Below, one piece after another: positions 1-12,570 of a stretch of 64,000 nt of DNA; the first letter of the stretch is position 1, and each line of letters opens with the position of its first letter. Made by a program: the position numbers and the translations under genes. A model generated the notes under the pieces. It worked only from the letters and a program-made list of their open reading frames with translations. It did not search any database and was not told the origin of the DNA. This DNA comes from Certhia americana. Taxonomy: Eukaryota > Chordata > Aves > Passeriformes > Certhiidae. The stretch is from positions 905,114-969,113 of the forward strand of contig JAGMWU010000029.1 in assembly GCA_018697195.1 (NCBI GenBank). Reading direction: 5' to 3'.

Positions 1-3000
1 CAAAGTAATTCATAATACTGAATAACCATTTAAATATTTTTGGTAGTTCCTTAAAAATTGTGTTCTAGAATTCTTCATCATTTTTTTGCATAACTGACAA
101 AACATTTCATTAGGTTTTGACACTTGTTGAAACTCTTTGAAAATAAGAAGTTTTTCTGTATAAAACCTGGTTCTATGTTCAGCATGTTCATACAGCATTC
201 TAATTGTTTCACCAAGAAAAATAATCTCAGATTAAAAAGTAGGGATAAAATCCTTCATGAAAATTAATCTACTCTTATGCCCCAAATAATTCCTGCTAAT
301 GATGGGGTCTCTAGTTTCCAGACTGCTGGTTGTAATTGATGTAACTTGATTGTCTGTTTGCTGGACATTGAATAGCAACTGAAACATAAGATGGGTTTTG
401 AAGGATCTGTGTGAAAAAAATTTACTGCTACAGTGTTGTCACTGCAGAACTTCTAGCTGTGGAGGGAATTCCTGTTGTGGGCAGATACAAAACCTGGCTT
501 TTAGTCAATTTTTGTTTGATCCACGTCTCATTTCCCCATATATTTGCTGTAAATGGCAGTAACCTCATTGCAGAGGGACCAGATGGGACACCTGAGTGTT
601 CTCCTGCACTCAGGGATTCTGTGGGATCAGTGGTTCTGTATCACCCCAACAACCCACATTGGAAACTTCCCCTTACCTTGTTATATAAAAAATCCCTTAT
701 CCCACTGAAAATTTTCCCTGTTCCATAGACCCATCTTTGTCTCCTAAACCATGTTTTTTCCTGGAGTTCACCATTGTTTTGCCAGGCCACTCCTCACAAA
801 GCAGAGGTCACATCAACATGACCTCTTTGCTGGTACGAGGAGGCTGCTAAATAATTCACGTGGCCAACTTGATTTCGGGGTCCACATTTGTTTTTTCCAC
901 TCTTCTAATCAAGATGCTCATTTAATTCTATTCCAGCACCTGTTCAGCAATTAACACCCTACAATTTGCATCTTACCCTGACATTTGCTATCTTTCCAAT
1001 TAGTTTTTATATCAGTATAATTAGGTAGGGTTATTACAGTGCATCAAGCAGGGTCGAGGATATTCCCAAGCCTTTAAGCTCTTTCCCAGATTTGTTTAGG
1101 GAAGCCACTAAGGGTAAACGGTTGATTAGGATCACTGTTTTTCTTCTTCATTCAGATCAGGCGAAAACTGTTTCCCCATGTGGCCCATGAAAGATCAGGG
1201 AAATATGTCAGTCTGTAAGAACTAATATTATGTAGTTCGTGACTTTTGGGGTAAATTTACAGGGGATTAGGAGTAAGGGTCAGGCTGTGCAGCCCCTTGA
1301 AGTAGCATTCACCAGTAGCCTTCATTATACTCTTGATTTATGTTAAGTTGAACAACTTGCAACAATGATTTTAATTTTTAAAATCAATTAATTTTTGAGT
1401 TGAAATGTGAGCGGGTGAAAAATCCAAATTAGAGGGTGATATGACCATACTGAACACTCAGCTTAGTAAATTGTCTCAACTTGGTAAAGACTTCGAGAGT
1501 GAAATGACTACTCCTAACACCTTTTAATTTAAATTTCACAGAAGGAAGGTATTTTTGTTCAGCTGTGACTGGTTTGGCTTGTGGCTCCTGGAGTCAAAAA
1601 TGGTCCTGCAGCCAATGTGGCACAGTGGGCCTTCCTAAAATTGCTGAACTCCAGCCAATTCCCCCTCGATACCCAGTGCTAACAGAAGGGAGAGTGATGT
1701 GTATGGGGGGAAGTGGGACTCAAGGAGAGGAGATCTATAGTGTGGATCAGAGGGGAGAGGATTGTTTTCTTACATCCACCTAGCTCTGCATGTTCTTCTT
1801 TTTTTAAGGTTCAGTTTGAAATCATCTCCTTGCAGCCCCCACACTCCCCTGCATGTCTCTTAATTCTGGAGGTGGACACAAAGCTGGTATTATCAAGAGG
1901 CAACATCGCCCTTGGCAAGATTGCAGTGAAGGGTGGGATTGGTGGAAGATTCACATCGTGCTGGGGAAAGTGAAGAGCTGGATTAAAAAAAACCCCAAGA
2001 CTTCCACACTTCATGTCTGAATCTGGGCGTTATTCTGAGCTTTTCTGCAATGAACCTTAATGATGCTTTCCAGGCCTTGGCAGGGACCTGCTGGGACCCC
2101 TAAGGAGGATTCAACTCAAATTCCCCAGCCTGAAAAGGCTGGACAGAAGCAGAGCTCTCCTGTGTTGTGTTGGTACAAGAAATTCTAATGTTTGCACTTA
2201 CACAATAGATTCATCCTTGCCTAACTTAATATTACTTACTGCCTTGAGTTTCATCTCTCTCCATTCTTACTTGGAGTTTGCTTCATCAAACTCCATTCTG
2301 GTTTTTTTTTTTTTTAATCTCCAGATACCTTATAATGATATCTGAACAGGCTTGGAAAAATAGTGGGGTGAAATACCCTGGGGAATTGGGGCAGCAATGA
2401 AGAAGTGAGAGGTTGTTTCATGGAGTGGAAGGAAAGGGTTGGATCTAAAGAAGACAAAGCAGGACAGAGATAGTGAAGTTCACTCCCTCTGCCAGTGCAC
2501 AGAACCAGCCTTGCTCATCTCTCTCCTCAGTCTGTGAGAGCAGAATCTGACCTAAAACTCCAAAGAATTCCCATTTATTGCTTGGAACTTTGGATCAGAC
2601 TGTTCTGGTGGAAGTTATCTCCTCAAATTACTAGTGCTAAAAAGGAGAACAACAACAAAAAGGGACAAATTTTTGTGAGGGTCAAAACTCTACTTGAGGA
2701 GAGCAGAATCGACAGAAGCCCCTCAGTGGATGCTGTGCCCAGCAGATTTCAGAGCTCCTGCTGTGAGCAGGCAAAGCAGCTGCTTACCTGTGCTGACAGG
2801 AACTGTGGGGTGTCCTTTTTCCAAGGTTTTGTCTCAGCCAGGAGCCTTGTTCTTGGGCTGAGCTGTCTGGATAAGAATAGCCTCTTTATACATTAAGTCC
2901 TATACATGACTGGCCATAAATGTGCTCTGAGAAACAGGGAGGACAATTTGAATAAATCTGATTCAAAAGGAGAAAGAGTCTATATTGAAAAGACTTTTAA

Positions 3001-3269
3001 TGAGATTTTTCAAGCTCTTCTGCTTAGCTGGATGCTCATCTAAGCTAAACTCTGAGTAGCAGAAGTTTTCCCTAATGTTCACCCCTGTATCTCCTGCTAA
3101 AATCTGGATCCTAGTGTACTGGGTAGGTGGGTGGAGAAGAAAGTCACCAAAATATTCCGATTAACATAATCATGCCCTGTGTCATTCAGGATGATTGTCA
3201 TTATCTGATCAACTTGTCTGCACTGCAATCTCACACTTCATCCTTTCCCCTAAACAGATTTCACCTTGG
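1..3269. other. Non-coding DNA, mostly unique
   Basis: No recognisable gene. The stretch is A/T-rich with short open frames (at most about 130 codons) that resemble no family I know. It holds a T-run of about 15 at 2302-2316, an AT-rich hairpin at 1367-1385 (8-bp arms, 3-bp loop) and a small GC-rich hairpin at 2126-2143 (CCAGCC/GGCTGG arms). The 805-824 inverted repeat is listed separately. I see no CR1 or LTR fragment here. Confidence 0.7.
805..824. promoter_or_regulatory. AGGTCA inverted repeat, 8-bp spacer (nuclear-receptor-like)
   Basis: AGGTCA at 805-810 faces TGACCT at 819-824 across an 8-bp spacer. The arms extend to AGAGGTCA/TGACCTCT, and with one inserted base the symmetry runs over roughly 799-831. 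AGGTCA is the core half-site of many nuclear receptors. IR0 and IR1 are the usual inverted arrangements, so an 8-bp spacer is atypical, and this may be only a chance hairpin. No promoter is visible beside it. Confidence 0.25.
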
Positions 3270-3274
3270 AATGC
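3270..3274. repeat. Left 5-bp target site duplication (AATGC) of the LTR
   Basis: AATGC lies directly before the TGTCCT start of the LTR and recurs directly after its AGGACA end. Such duplication is made by integrase at insertion. Confidence 0.8.
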
Positions 3275-5002
3275 TGTCCTGGGTTGTGGTCGATTTTCCT
3301 GGCCGATGCACCAATGATGTCTAAGTTTTTGTTTGCTAATTTGAAATCCCCCAATCAAGAGCAAAGCAGACTTAAAAAGGAATAAAACTTTATTAACAGA
3401 GTTAAAAGGAACATAATAAGGATGGAATATTTGTATAAAAAACCCCAAACAACAAAAAGCCCCCCAAAACCCTTTAGAACACCTTTTCTCTCCTTCTCTC
3501 TTAATAATTTTCTTACTAACAACGTAGAGACAAAAACTTGTGGCTTTTAGTCAGTTTACTACATCTAAAATAGTTTCTTTAGTTCGCTTAGGGAGAATAG
3601 TTTTTCTTGCTATACTACTAACACTTTTCTACAAGAAAATAATAGTTTTTCTTGTGGCTTCAATGCTACTGCAAACAGCCGCCCGGAACAGGAAAATTCT
3701 GTTTGCAGTGTGAAAGTCCTTCCCATGTCTTGCAGCCATTCTCACAGCTGCTTTCATAGGTTATTTCAATTTATTGGGGTGCTATTTTCAGGATGAGCTG
3801 TTCTAACACCGAGAAAAGTTCTCTTTGTCTATTCCTGGGACTAGAAGTTTTCTACTACTCTCTCCACGGTAAAGTTTCTCATTTCTTTATGCTCGAGTTT
3901 GTCACTAGTTTCACAACAACATGCATCTGCTTCAACCACTGGTGCCCATTCTAGAATGCTACATGCCCCCAGTGCATCTCCAGGTGTTACAAGGAATCAA
4001 AACCAGTCAAATATATCTTTACCATAGCTTTACAGGATTTTTAAGTCAAGCTTAAAACATCTCTTCAATTCTTTCTGTCTAAAATTAACTCCTTTTTTAC
4101 GGATCTCAAAATCCCATGTTATTATCTCTATGTGTTCGTTTTCTTTTCCTTTTCCTAATTTAAGAGAGAAATGATATTTGTAAAGGCATCTGTTTTTAAG
4201 CTTCACCACTAACCAAAACAGTTTACAAAGTCTTGCAATGCCGAAAGATAAAAAAAAAGATCTGGTCCAATCTCTGCCCCAGGAATATGGCTTGCCATGG
4301 TTCCCTGCTGGCCACGTGGTTCTGGCTGGCACCATGAGCCAGCTCGACTCTGTTAAGGTTGAAAAAACAAGGGAAAAAAACCTGTCGATGACGCTTCCAT
4401 TCCCCCATCTGCCGTAAAGCTGGCTTAAAGTGGCTGGGCATACAAAATTCATTCCCAGCCATGCCAAGGTGTCTGTGTAAGATCTCCCTGTCCCCTCTGA
4501 TCCCGGCCATGGGGCTGCTCTCAGTCTGTAATGGCAGTGGCTGCAGGGCTGCTCCTGGCCCCTGGTCCACTTTCCTTGAGCTGCCCTCAGTGCTAACACA
4601 GTCTCTGTCTGGCACAGTCCGGCAGGCTCTGCTAGGAAAGGGCTTGTCCCCGCTGGCAAAGAGTCCCAGCTGTTTGTCAGGACAAGACCCGGTAAGCTCT
4701 TTGATGAAAGCCCAGCAGCTCCTCAATGAAGGGTTCAGCAGCTCTGCTCACCACCCCTCTGGAGACAGGAGAATTTTGACTGAGCTCACCCCAGGAGCCA
4801 GCCTAAACCCAGCCATGTGGGCTGAGCTAAGATCGGCTCTCGGGCCCAACCCATCCTCACCCAAACTGGAAAATAACAGAGCTATTCCCACACTTTTTTT
4901 TGGTTTTAAAATATGTATTCACAAAAGGTGTATCCACTCTTTTCATTGGCCTAATCAGGCGTCAATATTGCAAAATTGTCCAATTAGAACCAACCTAGGA
5001 CA
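3275..5002 (-). mobile_element. Solo LTR of an endogenous retrovirus, 1728 bp
   Basis: The + strand begins TGTCCTGGGTT and ends AACCTAGGACA, an 11-bp terminal inverted repeat with one mismatch that obeys the TG...CA rule of retroviral LTRs. It is flanked by a perfect 5-bp duplication, AATGC. Orientation is called minus because an AATAAA signal (3389-3394 on the complement) lies about 115 bp from the 3275 end, which leaves a sensible R-U5 length. The opposite orientation would leave a U3 of only about 100 bp. The terminal sequences do not recur inside, and no gag, pol or env similarity is visible, so this is a solo LTR left by recombination or a non-autonomous element. A 5-bp duplication is usual for ERVL-type elements, while 6 bp is usual for ERVK and 4 bp for ERV1, but the class is inferred only. 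At 1.7 kb it is long for an LTR. The minus-strand open frames inside (4030-4659, 4223-4726) match nothing I know. Confidence 0.85.
3389..3394 (-). promoter_or_regulatory. Polyadenylation signal of the LTR (AATAAA on minus strand)
   Basis: TTTATT on the + strand reads AATAAA on the minus strand, within an AT-rich stretch about 115 bp before the LTR's 3' end. That is where an LTR polyadenylation signal is expected. A + strand AATAAA at 3381-3386 sits next to it and makes the tract nearly palindromic. Confidence 0.5.
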
Positions 5003-5007
5003 AATGC
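5003..5007. repeat. Right 5-bp target site duplication (AATGC) of the LTR
   Basis: This is an identical copy of the AATGC at 3270-3274. Removing the LTR and one copy gives the presumed empty site, TTGGAATGCAAATAC. Confidence 0.8.
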
Positions 5008-8000
5008 AAATACATTTTGTCACTGACGGGTAAACTGGGTAACACAGAGCCTGGTGTCTGTGGGCCAGCAAGACTTTATATACATGTGTAATTTAAGAGT
5101 TCTAAAAGACTACAGAAACTTCTAATGGAGTGGCAGGAGTTCTTCTCATAGTGACATCAGGTCAAGTTCTGGTGACAGCACTGAAGGGATGAATTTTACC
5201 ATTGCTGGTGGCAGACCAGCAGACTGTGTTTAACCAGCAGTTGGAAACCTTCTCTGAAGATCACCTGCTTATTTACCAAGGTCTTGGACTTCAAAAATTG
5301 AACATTAGCTCCCCCATCATTATTGAGACCAGATCTGCCACTCTGCCTAGGAGTTCATAACAGTAATTATAATCCAAATCTAATGGCTGGCTTGGAAAAA
5401 TCAGCCTAAAGGCAGCAGTCGATGTTACAGAAATTGCTGACTCTTAAGAACTTTTGGAAATGAAACCCTCTCCAGCCTATTGCTTTTGAATTTAAGGATT
5501 CTGTTCTAGATCATTGTATCTAATGTACATAACATGAATGCTCTTGTTCTAGGAGAGATAATGAAATGCACCTTTTATCAGTGTCCTAAGACAAGACTTA
5601 AACTGCAGTGTCCAGAATGTGCTTGTGGTGTCTTTCTCTGTGTGTCCTTCAGTTTTGGGCAGCTTTGTGAGTTGAATCAGAGTTATAAAAGTTGGATCTT
5701 TTCCATCTGGATTAGGTCATCCCGTGCACTGCCTGGCGTGGCCCTGCTCAAGAATCTCTTGCTGTATTTTATTAATTAATCTCCTGCAGCAACTTGCAGA
5801 GATGCTTTCCTGAAGGCAGGTGTTCAATGTTGACAGGAGTTACATCCGCTGGCACAGGGATGTGTCAGACCCTTGGTGCGCCGCATCCAGGAATGGGAGA
5901 AGAAAGAGCACAATGAAGTAAATGAATAATCACATTAATGATGTTTGCTGTGTCTCTCATCCTGTGCACCAGCCAGTGTAATTGCTTCAGAGCTTTGTGT
6001 GAAAGCCAGCAGGCTGATGGAGCAATATAAACAAAATTATTCCCTTCCCTTTACGCCAAATAAGAATATAGCCATCAATAAGGACTCTTTGTAGTAAAAA
6101 TTCTACAATCAGAAGCATGATGTGTGAGCAGGTAAGGTTTGCGTGTATAAACAGTATTGGCTGCACTGCCAACTGTATTAAATTTCCTCTATTTTGGGGG
6201 GATCTTCCATGGCTTTTGCAGTTGTGTTCATGGAAATGAAGTTTATCTGCATGAACATCTGAATATTTGTGTTTGAGAACCAGCAGACATCAGTTTTGAG
6301 CTGTTTTTCCAACCTCAGATTTATCAACACATTATTGAACTGAAATGGTGCAAAACTCTGCAAATCCCTTTATAATCTTTAAAAACAAATTTGCGGGAAA
6401 CAATAATAATAAAGGCTTATATGTTCAAAGTTGAAAGTAAAGTTTAAAATAAGACACGAATCCTACAGGTTAGGTACCATCAGCAGGGTGTTTGACTTCT
6501 TGATTTTCCTCCTGTAAATCTCCTTGGGTGAGCTTAATGCAAGTAAGCTGTCAGGTCCAGAAGGAGGTGGCTGCTGTTTGGAAATAAGTAAATTTGTAGG
6601 ATGAAAGGTCACACAAATTATTTGGGAGTTTTGCAACTGGCACCGGGAGCAGCTGCCTGGATTTCCTCCTCAAGGTGTTGCTCTGTTATTTTGAGGGATG
6701 TTCAGGGGGGAAAGAGACAGGGAAGGGGGAACCTGGTGAGTGTTTTGCAGCCGGGAGCAGGTGACTAAATTGATGAGTTTCTTCTGTTTTGAGTGAGGAG
6801 GGGTCAGGGAGAAAAAAAAAAAAAAACGTGTTTGGGGAGGGCTCTGCATTTTAACACCTTCCCTGCTAAGCAAGAGGCCGGCTCAGGGTGCTAAATTCCT
6901 GTCTGTGAAATAAATCCGTGTGTTGTACAGTCCCAAGCTGTCAGCAGTGCTTTGCAGTGATGGGCTTTGGAGAGGTTTGCTCCAGCTCCCGGAGCAGCCG
7001 CAGCCACTAGGGAGCTGTCTTTAGCTCGGATTTCAGAGTTAGCTCATTAGACCAATAACAGCAGACGCTCACTGGCTTTTTCTTCAAGAATTTGTCAAGC
7101 CGGGATGTATTTATAGAGTTATGGCTCAACGATAATAATATAACACCTCCCTTTACCTTTTGCAATGGTTTTCTCACAGAGATCAGCTTTCACATTATTC
7201 CTGTGTGCTTCTCTCTGTGCTCATGTCATGTCTTAAAAGGAGCTTGAGATTGTAGAATTCTTTGTCTCTTCTCAGATTTGGGCGTTGGCCTTCTATTTTG
7301 AACAATAACCCTAAGGATCGAAATGAGAAGATGTTACACCATCACTCCAGCCATTAAACAAATCTATTCTGTAGGATCTGAAGAGATGAGACAGCCCTGC
7401 TAACTCCGATGCAGGAAAATACGTGCAATTATTGGAAAAGCAGAAGCCAGGGACACTAGTTTTGATTAGTATCTGGATACAATTCCCCTTAACCAAGTAA
7501 TTTAATGTCTTTGCTTCAGCTTTAGTAGTCAGATCTGACTGGGTTGGATTGGAAGTCTTCAGTCATATTCCATAAATAAGAGGGAGAAAACTGTGAAAAA
7601 AAAAAATAAAAAGTTAATATTCTTCAGTTTCAGCTCTCATATGGTAAATCTGTGACTTGTAGCTTTTGAGCCTGGTCTAGATAATCACAAACATCATCCT
7701 GGCTTATTACTAGTGATATTTGGGATTGTTAAGGCAGGGCTGTGGTACCACGGCTCAAAGTGGGAGTAAAGAAAGTCTGGAAATGTGCTGTGTAATCCTG
7801 TCTGGAAGTTGCAGAATGCTTGGAGCAGGTGGGAATGCTGCAGCAGAGGAGGCAGGATGTGATCTGAGGGGGAAGGATGTGAATGCACTGTAAACTCCCA
7901 GTATAAAATATCATCACTCAGTGCTTGGCTGTGACTGGAAAGCCAGGGATGGATATCAAGGATGTGCCTGCTCTCTCTTCCAAAGGAGAAATGACTCAAT

Positions 8001-10976
8001 CTACCCCTTGTTCCCAGATACCTGGTGGGTTTAGGACTGGAATAAAGAGAGGAGAGCTAGAAGATAAGGGGAACTAGAGGTGAATATCTGTTTAGATAGA
8101 AGGTGACAGGGTTGGAAATTCAGTGGTGCTTCTCATGTCTTTCAAAGAAGGAAGGAAAACCCCTGTACTGAGCTAATACAAGTCTTATTTCTGCTCTAAA
8201 AAATACTCTTCCAGCTTTGCATCTCAGCCTAAAATTTGTCCAGCTGGTATATTTCTGTATGGGAAATTGTCCAAATAGGGCTGAAAGGCAGCTGATGTCC
8301 CAATTTTTTACCAGAATAACATAACCATAAATAAGTTTTAAAAAAAGGAATACAGTGTCAAGTTGGTTAGGAGAACATGATAATGGTAGCTTTTCCTTAT
8401 CAAACAGAAGATACAGCTTCCCTTGCTGTCCCTCTGGCTTCTAATTTGCACTTGTTTTCCTGAGGGAAGGTGGGTTTGTATTTGGTTCTGGAGTTGGCAC
8501 TAGAAATGATTCATTTGTCACAACACTTCCTAAATTCTGTGCTTTGCTCTGTAAAAGCTGTGAGTTGCTCTGTGCTGCACTGGAGGCCCCAGTGTCCAGT
8601 TGGCATTTGGGTTCATTCCCTGCAGGAGCCATGGGATGAACAAGTCCAACACAGCCATATCTGGCAAAAAAACACTGGCAAACTGTGTATTAATTAAACA
8701 GCTGATAAAGTTTCATTTGGTTCATTTTCCCGGCAATAAACCACTAATTATGTCAGAATGGGAATGTTTTCTGAACACTGCAGCAGGATGGGGCAGAAAT
8801 GGCTGTGATGTCAGTGAGTGCAAAGCCACCCACTCTATGCTGCAATGACAGGAACAGCACAACAATTCCAGAGCCAAGGGATGAAGTTGAGGAGGAAGTG
8901 GTGAGTTCTGATGGTCAAATCTTTCACTGACTCTCTCTGGTTTCAGCACACAGCTCAACATCTCTCTGCTTTAGCTGACAGGAAGAAATGTGCACTCAGG
9001 TGGTTGATAATCAAAATGGGCTGCAAGCTTTTTGTGACTTTGTGTTTGCATAATAACTCTAAAAATGAATAGTGACAAAGTTTTCCTCTCTTAACAAGAA
9101 GCTCTTGGAAGATGTAAGTTGATTTTCCATTATTGCAAAGAAGAAAACCCCATTTTTTCGATCAGTAAATGCCCAATAAAGGTGATGAAGAGTTGCACTG
9201 CAATACTTCTCGAGTCCTGAAAGAAGCATAACTAATAATGGACATAATTTATTATGACCATTTAAGATTATTTTTGGTAGATAGTTTTTTTTTCCCCAAA
9301 CCCTTTTTAAGGATGAAGTTGTAGGACGTGGAATAGGATTGATTAGCAGTATTTCTGATTTATTTAAATTGATATCTTCTGTAGTAATAAAAAAATATTT
9401 TTCAGTTAATTTTTCCAATACCAACTTCCCATTTTGGTGATTGTGTGCTAATTTCAGGACAATTTTCTTAATAAGAACTACCTCCTTTTCAACTTTCAAA
9501 TTGGATTAATGAATTTTACTTTTGAAAGCGTAAAATATCCAGTTCCAAGTGTCCAAATTAATCTATGACTGGGACTTTGTTCTGTGTTTGGAATATGAGT
9601 ATGTGGAATATGAGACTCTATGATAAGGCTGATGTTTAGGGAAATGTCAATAATCCCATCTTGAAAGGGTTATAAATTTTTCAATAAGAAGTTTGGACAA
9701 TGTTGTTATTGGAGCCCAGGCCTGAAGGCAGAACAACAAACTGATGTCCCTTCAAGGTCTCTCTCAGTGTTACTTTTTAAAGATTGAGGGTGGTGTAGCC
9801 TTTATTTCCTTCAAAAAATAACATCTCTGAGTGTTCCTGCCCTGGTAAGGGCACTGCTGGAAATTAAGCTTTCTGGGATCCATCTGGCAGCCTGTGTTCC
9901 AGGCAAGGTACTCCCAGAGGTTCCCAGATGTGTGGTAGTTTCATGCATGATTTTGTGTAAGGCAAACCATGTTTTTAGGCTGCGTCTCATCCTTTCTCCT
10001 TCCCCATCCTCATGTGGTTGTTTCTCCTCTGAGGTTAAGCTACAGTGGTAGAGAGTAAAATAATGAATGCAATGAGGAAAAGATGAGGTTTTCTTTTAGC
10101 ATTTCAGTTTTGTTTCTTTCAAATGACACTTGAGGAGCTGGAGCCTGTTAAAGCTCTCTCCAAGGAGCAAGGTTTCTTTTGAGACAAGAATCACAGGGAA
10201 ATGCAGCAGCAACAACAAAAGTGCACCAGAATCTCTCAGACCTGGGCATTCTCCAAAGAGCTCTGGCTGTCGTAATTTACACACCTTGCCTAATTCAGAG
10301 CACATGTCTCAGCTACAAGCGGCATTCAGTAGACATGCTGCTGTCTTCCTCGCAGTGGGCCTGCTGTGAGTTTGTCAGCAGTGCTGTTAACAATGACAAA
10401 GTAGTTCATCAATGTATTTCCTTTTTTTTTTTTTTTTTTAAAACACCAATATTCCAGAAGCAGCAAAAATCTGTGTTATTCCTGCGCTGTAGCCTTAGGG
10501 GGAAACTCAGCAGTAATAGAGCTGCTGCTTCTGGGTGCTGAAAGACTGTTCTTTAATCAAGGAATTTGCAGTTTGTCCTTTAATATCCCTGTCTGTGGGT
10601 CATTCTTGTATCCAGGTGGGATTCCCTGGGCTGCTGGTTGTGTTGGCACAGAGCTCACAAATGCTGCTGGGCCAAGGGCTGTCCAGGGCTGGGAGCATTA
10701 AATGCATTCCAGAGCAACTTGTGCTCCTGCATCATTATTTTCCAGCTCTGATGGGTTTGGAAGGACTTGGAAGGGTCCAGCCTTTGGACCAGAGCCTGTT
10801 CTGCGTCTTTTCTGTGGAGCACAACCAAGTTAGGAAATCCTCATGGATCCAGAAAAGCTTGGAAATGGGATGTGGGGAGATGTCTGAGCTGGCTCTGCAG
10901 GAACTCCAGCTGGATGATTCAATTTCCTGGTGATTTTCATGCCACAGTCATACCCTGAATGGCACTTTGTAATCCA
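5008..10976. other. Non-coding DNA, mostly unique
   Basis: No recognisable gene or interspersed repeat. It contains an A-run at about 6808-6821 and an 18-base T-run at 10422-10439. Less A/T-rich, evenly composed stretches at about 5900-6180 and 6900-7180 look like possible conserved elements but cannot be tested here. A 146-codon minus-strand frame at 9059-9499 is open through A/T-rich DNA, and is discussed in the findings. Confidence 0.65.
10422..10439. repeat. Poly(T) tract, 18 bases
   Basis: An uninterrupted T-run. It could be the poly(A) tail of an old minus-strand retro-insertion, but no recognisable repeat body lies beside it. Confidence 0.9.
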
Positions 10977-11100
10977 AATATCACCACTTGCACCTACCCA
11001 TGGACCTCTAATCTGCCCCAAAATGACCACTTGCACTTTTCCATGGTCCTTTAATATGCCTCAAAATCATTACTTCTCCATGGGCTTTTAATCTTCCTGT
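10977..11100. repeat. Degenerate minisatellite, about 43-bp unit, three copies
   Basis: Three diverged head-to-tail units lie at about 10977-11020, 11021-11063 and 11064-11100. Each has the frame 'aaat..ca.cacttgca..', then 'ccatgg.c.t.taat.tgcc'. The third unit lacks several bases in its first half. A fourth, weaker unit may precede them at about 10935-10976. No longer open frame spans it. Confidence 0.7.
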
Positions 11101-11193
11101 TTGCCTCGGTGGGTCTGATGGGAATGGAATAGAAATATGTTGAAATTAAAGACTGATAATACAACAAGAAAATCAAATGGAACTGGTGAAAAC

Positions 11194-11211
11194 TTCTGGA
11201 AACTTCTGGAA
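11194..11211. promoter_or_regulatory. Heat-shock-element match, four perfect units
   Basis: The sequence reads TTCtgGAAacTTCtgGAA, four alternating NTTCN/NGAAN pentamers with exact 2-bp spacing, which is the consensus for trimeric HSF binding. It also forms a short tandem duplication of aacttctgga, so the motif may be a by-product of slippage. No promoter is recognised nearby, so its function is unknown. Confidence 0.45.
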
Positions 11212-12570
11212 GTCCTTTTAGGAGCAGATCCTGGAAACAGATGCAATTGGAGAGAGGAGATAGAGTCAATAGGTGTGGATAAGCCAGTGCAAAGATGGGA
11301 GCCTTGGATTTCACTTGGTTTCAGTATAAAAGTGTCATCTAAGGTTTATCTTCTCCTCAGGCTCCACTGAACCCAGGAGACCCCAGATACTGACCCTGAG
11401 GACTTGGGCACATATTAGAAAGTTTCTGGTCAATAAAAGAATGAACTCCACCATTTTCTTGTGGATTTCATGAATGCCTGGTGGGACATTTTGAGAGGGG
11501 TATCTGTGCTGGGGTGTGGAATGGGCAGAGTGGGAACTGACCCTTCTTAGCTGATAAAGGAACCTTCACCTCTCCCCCTCCCCACTGCTCAGGGAGCTTG
11601 GTCTGACTCATGTCTGGCCTCTACAACATGTGGTAAGAGTTAAGAGAAAGGAAGAAAGGGAAAAAAAAGTGGGGGAAGGGTAGGATGAGAAGGTTCCGCT
11701 GAATTTAGTAAGAGTCCTTAGAATTTATGCTAAAATCCTATAAGGGAAGTATACACACAAACATAAACAATGTTTCTGCAAGTTTAGAGCCAAGAAATGT
11801 AAAATTTGGGTGAAGGTGTTCAGAAAAGACACAGGGCTTGCAGGTAGAAAAAAATGAAGAAAGAGGTGTTAAAACGAATATGAAGTTAAACCCTGGGCTT
11901 GGTGGAAATAGTCCTAAAACTGCTGAGTTCCCACTCCATTGGATACCAGCTGGGGGTCAGTTCTTCTCCCAGAGAATATTTGGGAAGAACTGGTGGAACT
12001 CACCCTTGGCTGCAGTGTTGGGTGAGTGTTTAAGGAAATAAAATGGAGGCTCTTCAAGCCAAAGTTGCAGAATCCACGTTCCCTTAATCCCGTATTATTT
12101 TCATCCCCATGGAGGCGGTCTGGCATCATTTCTGAGTGAAAAGATTTGTTCAAGAAGAGATTTGTAGAGCTCAGCTGCAGAAGTCTCAGGCCTGGGTTTG
12201 CTTCATGCCTGGCCTTCCCACTGCCTTGATCCCAAATTGTGGGAATTGCTCTTGAGTCAGGTCTTAGTGCAGATCCTACAGGGATAGTTTGTGTTTCCCT
12301 GGGATATCTTAAGGCCACATTTGTTGTGTTACCTCTGTGTGGGCTTTTTGGCTGCCCGTGCACAAATTTGTTGACATAAGAATAGAACCATATTTTCAAG
12401 CAGCATCTGCTTGTCTTTCTTCTGTCAGTTCTGCATATTTTCAGCTCTGTTTTACCAAAAGCTGCTGGGCGTATATCCAATAACCTCTCCCCAGCTCTTC
12501 CAGAGGTTGATTCCTGCAATTGCCCAAGGGCCTGAATAAGGATGAGGAAAAAAAAAAGTTATCTGCATAA
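11212..12570. other. Non-coding DNA, nothing recognised
   Basis: Unique sequence of moderate GC content. A minus-strand open frame at 11914-12519 (about 200 codons) has no recognisable domain, a biased composition and no splice or start context that I can defend. I see no interspersed repeat. Confidence 0.6.

Noticed and set aside
4030..4726. Two overlapping minus-strand frames of 167-209 codons
   Set aside because: They lie wholly inside the LTR, overlap each other in different frames and match no retroviral protein.
11914..12519. 201-codon minus-strand frame
   Set aside because: No family resemblance. Length is within what chance gives in 128 kb of two-strand sequence at this GC content.
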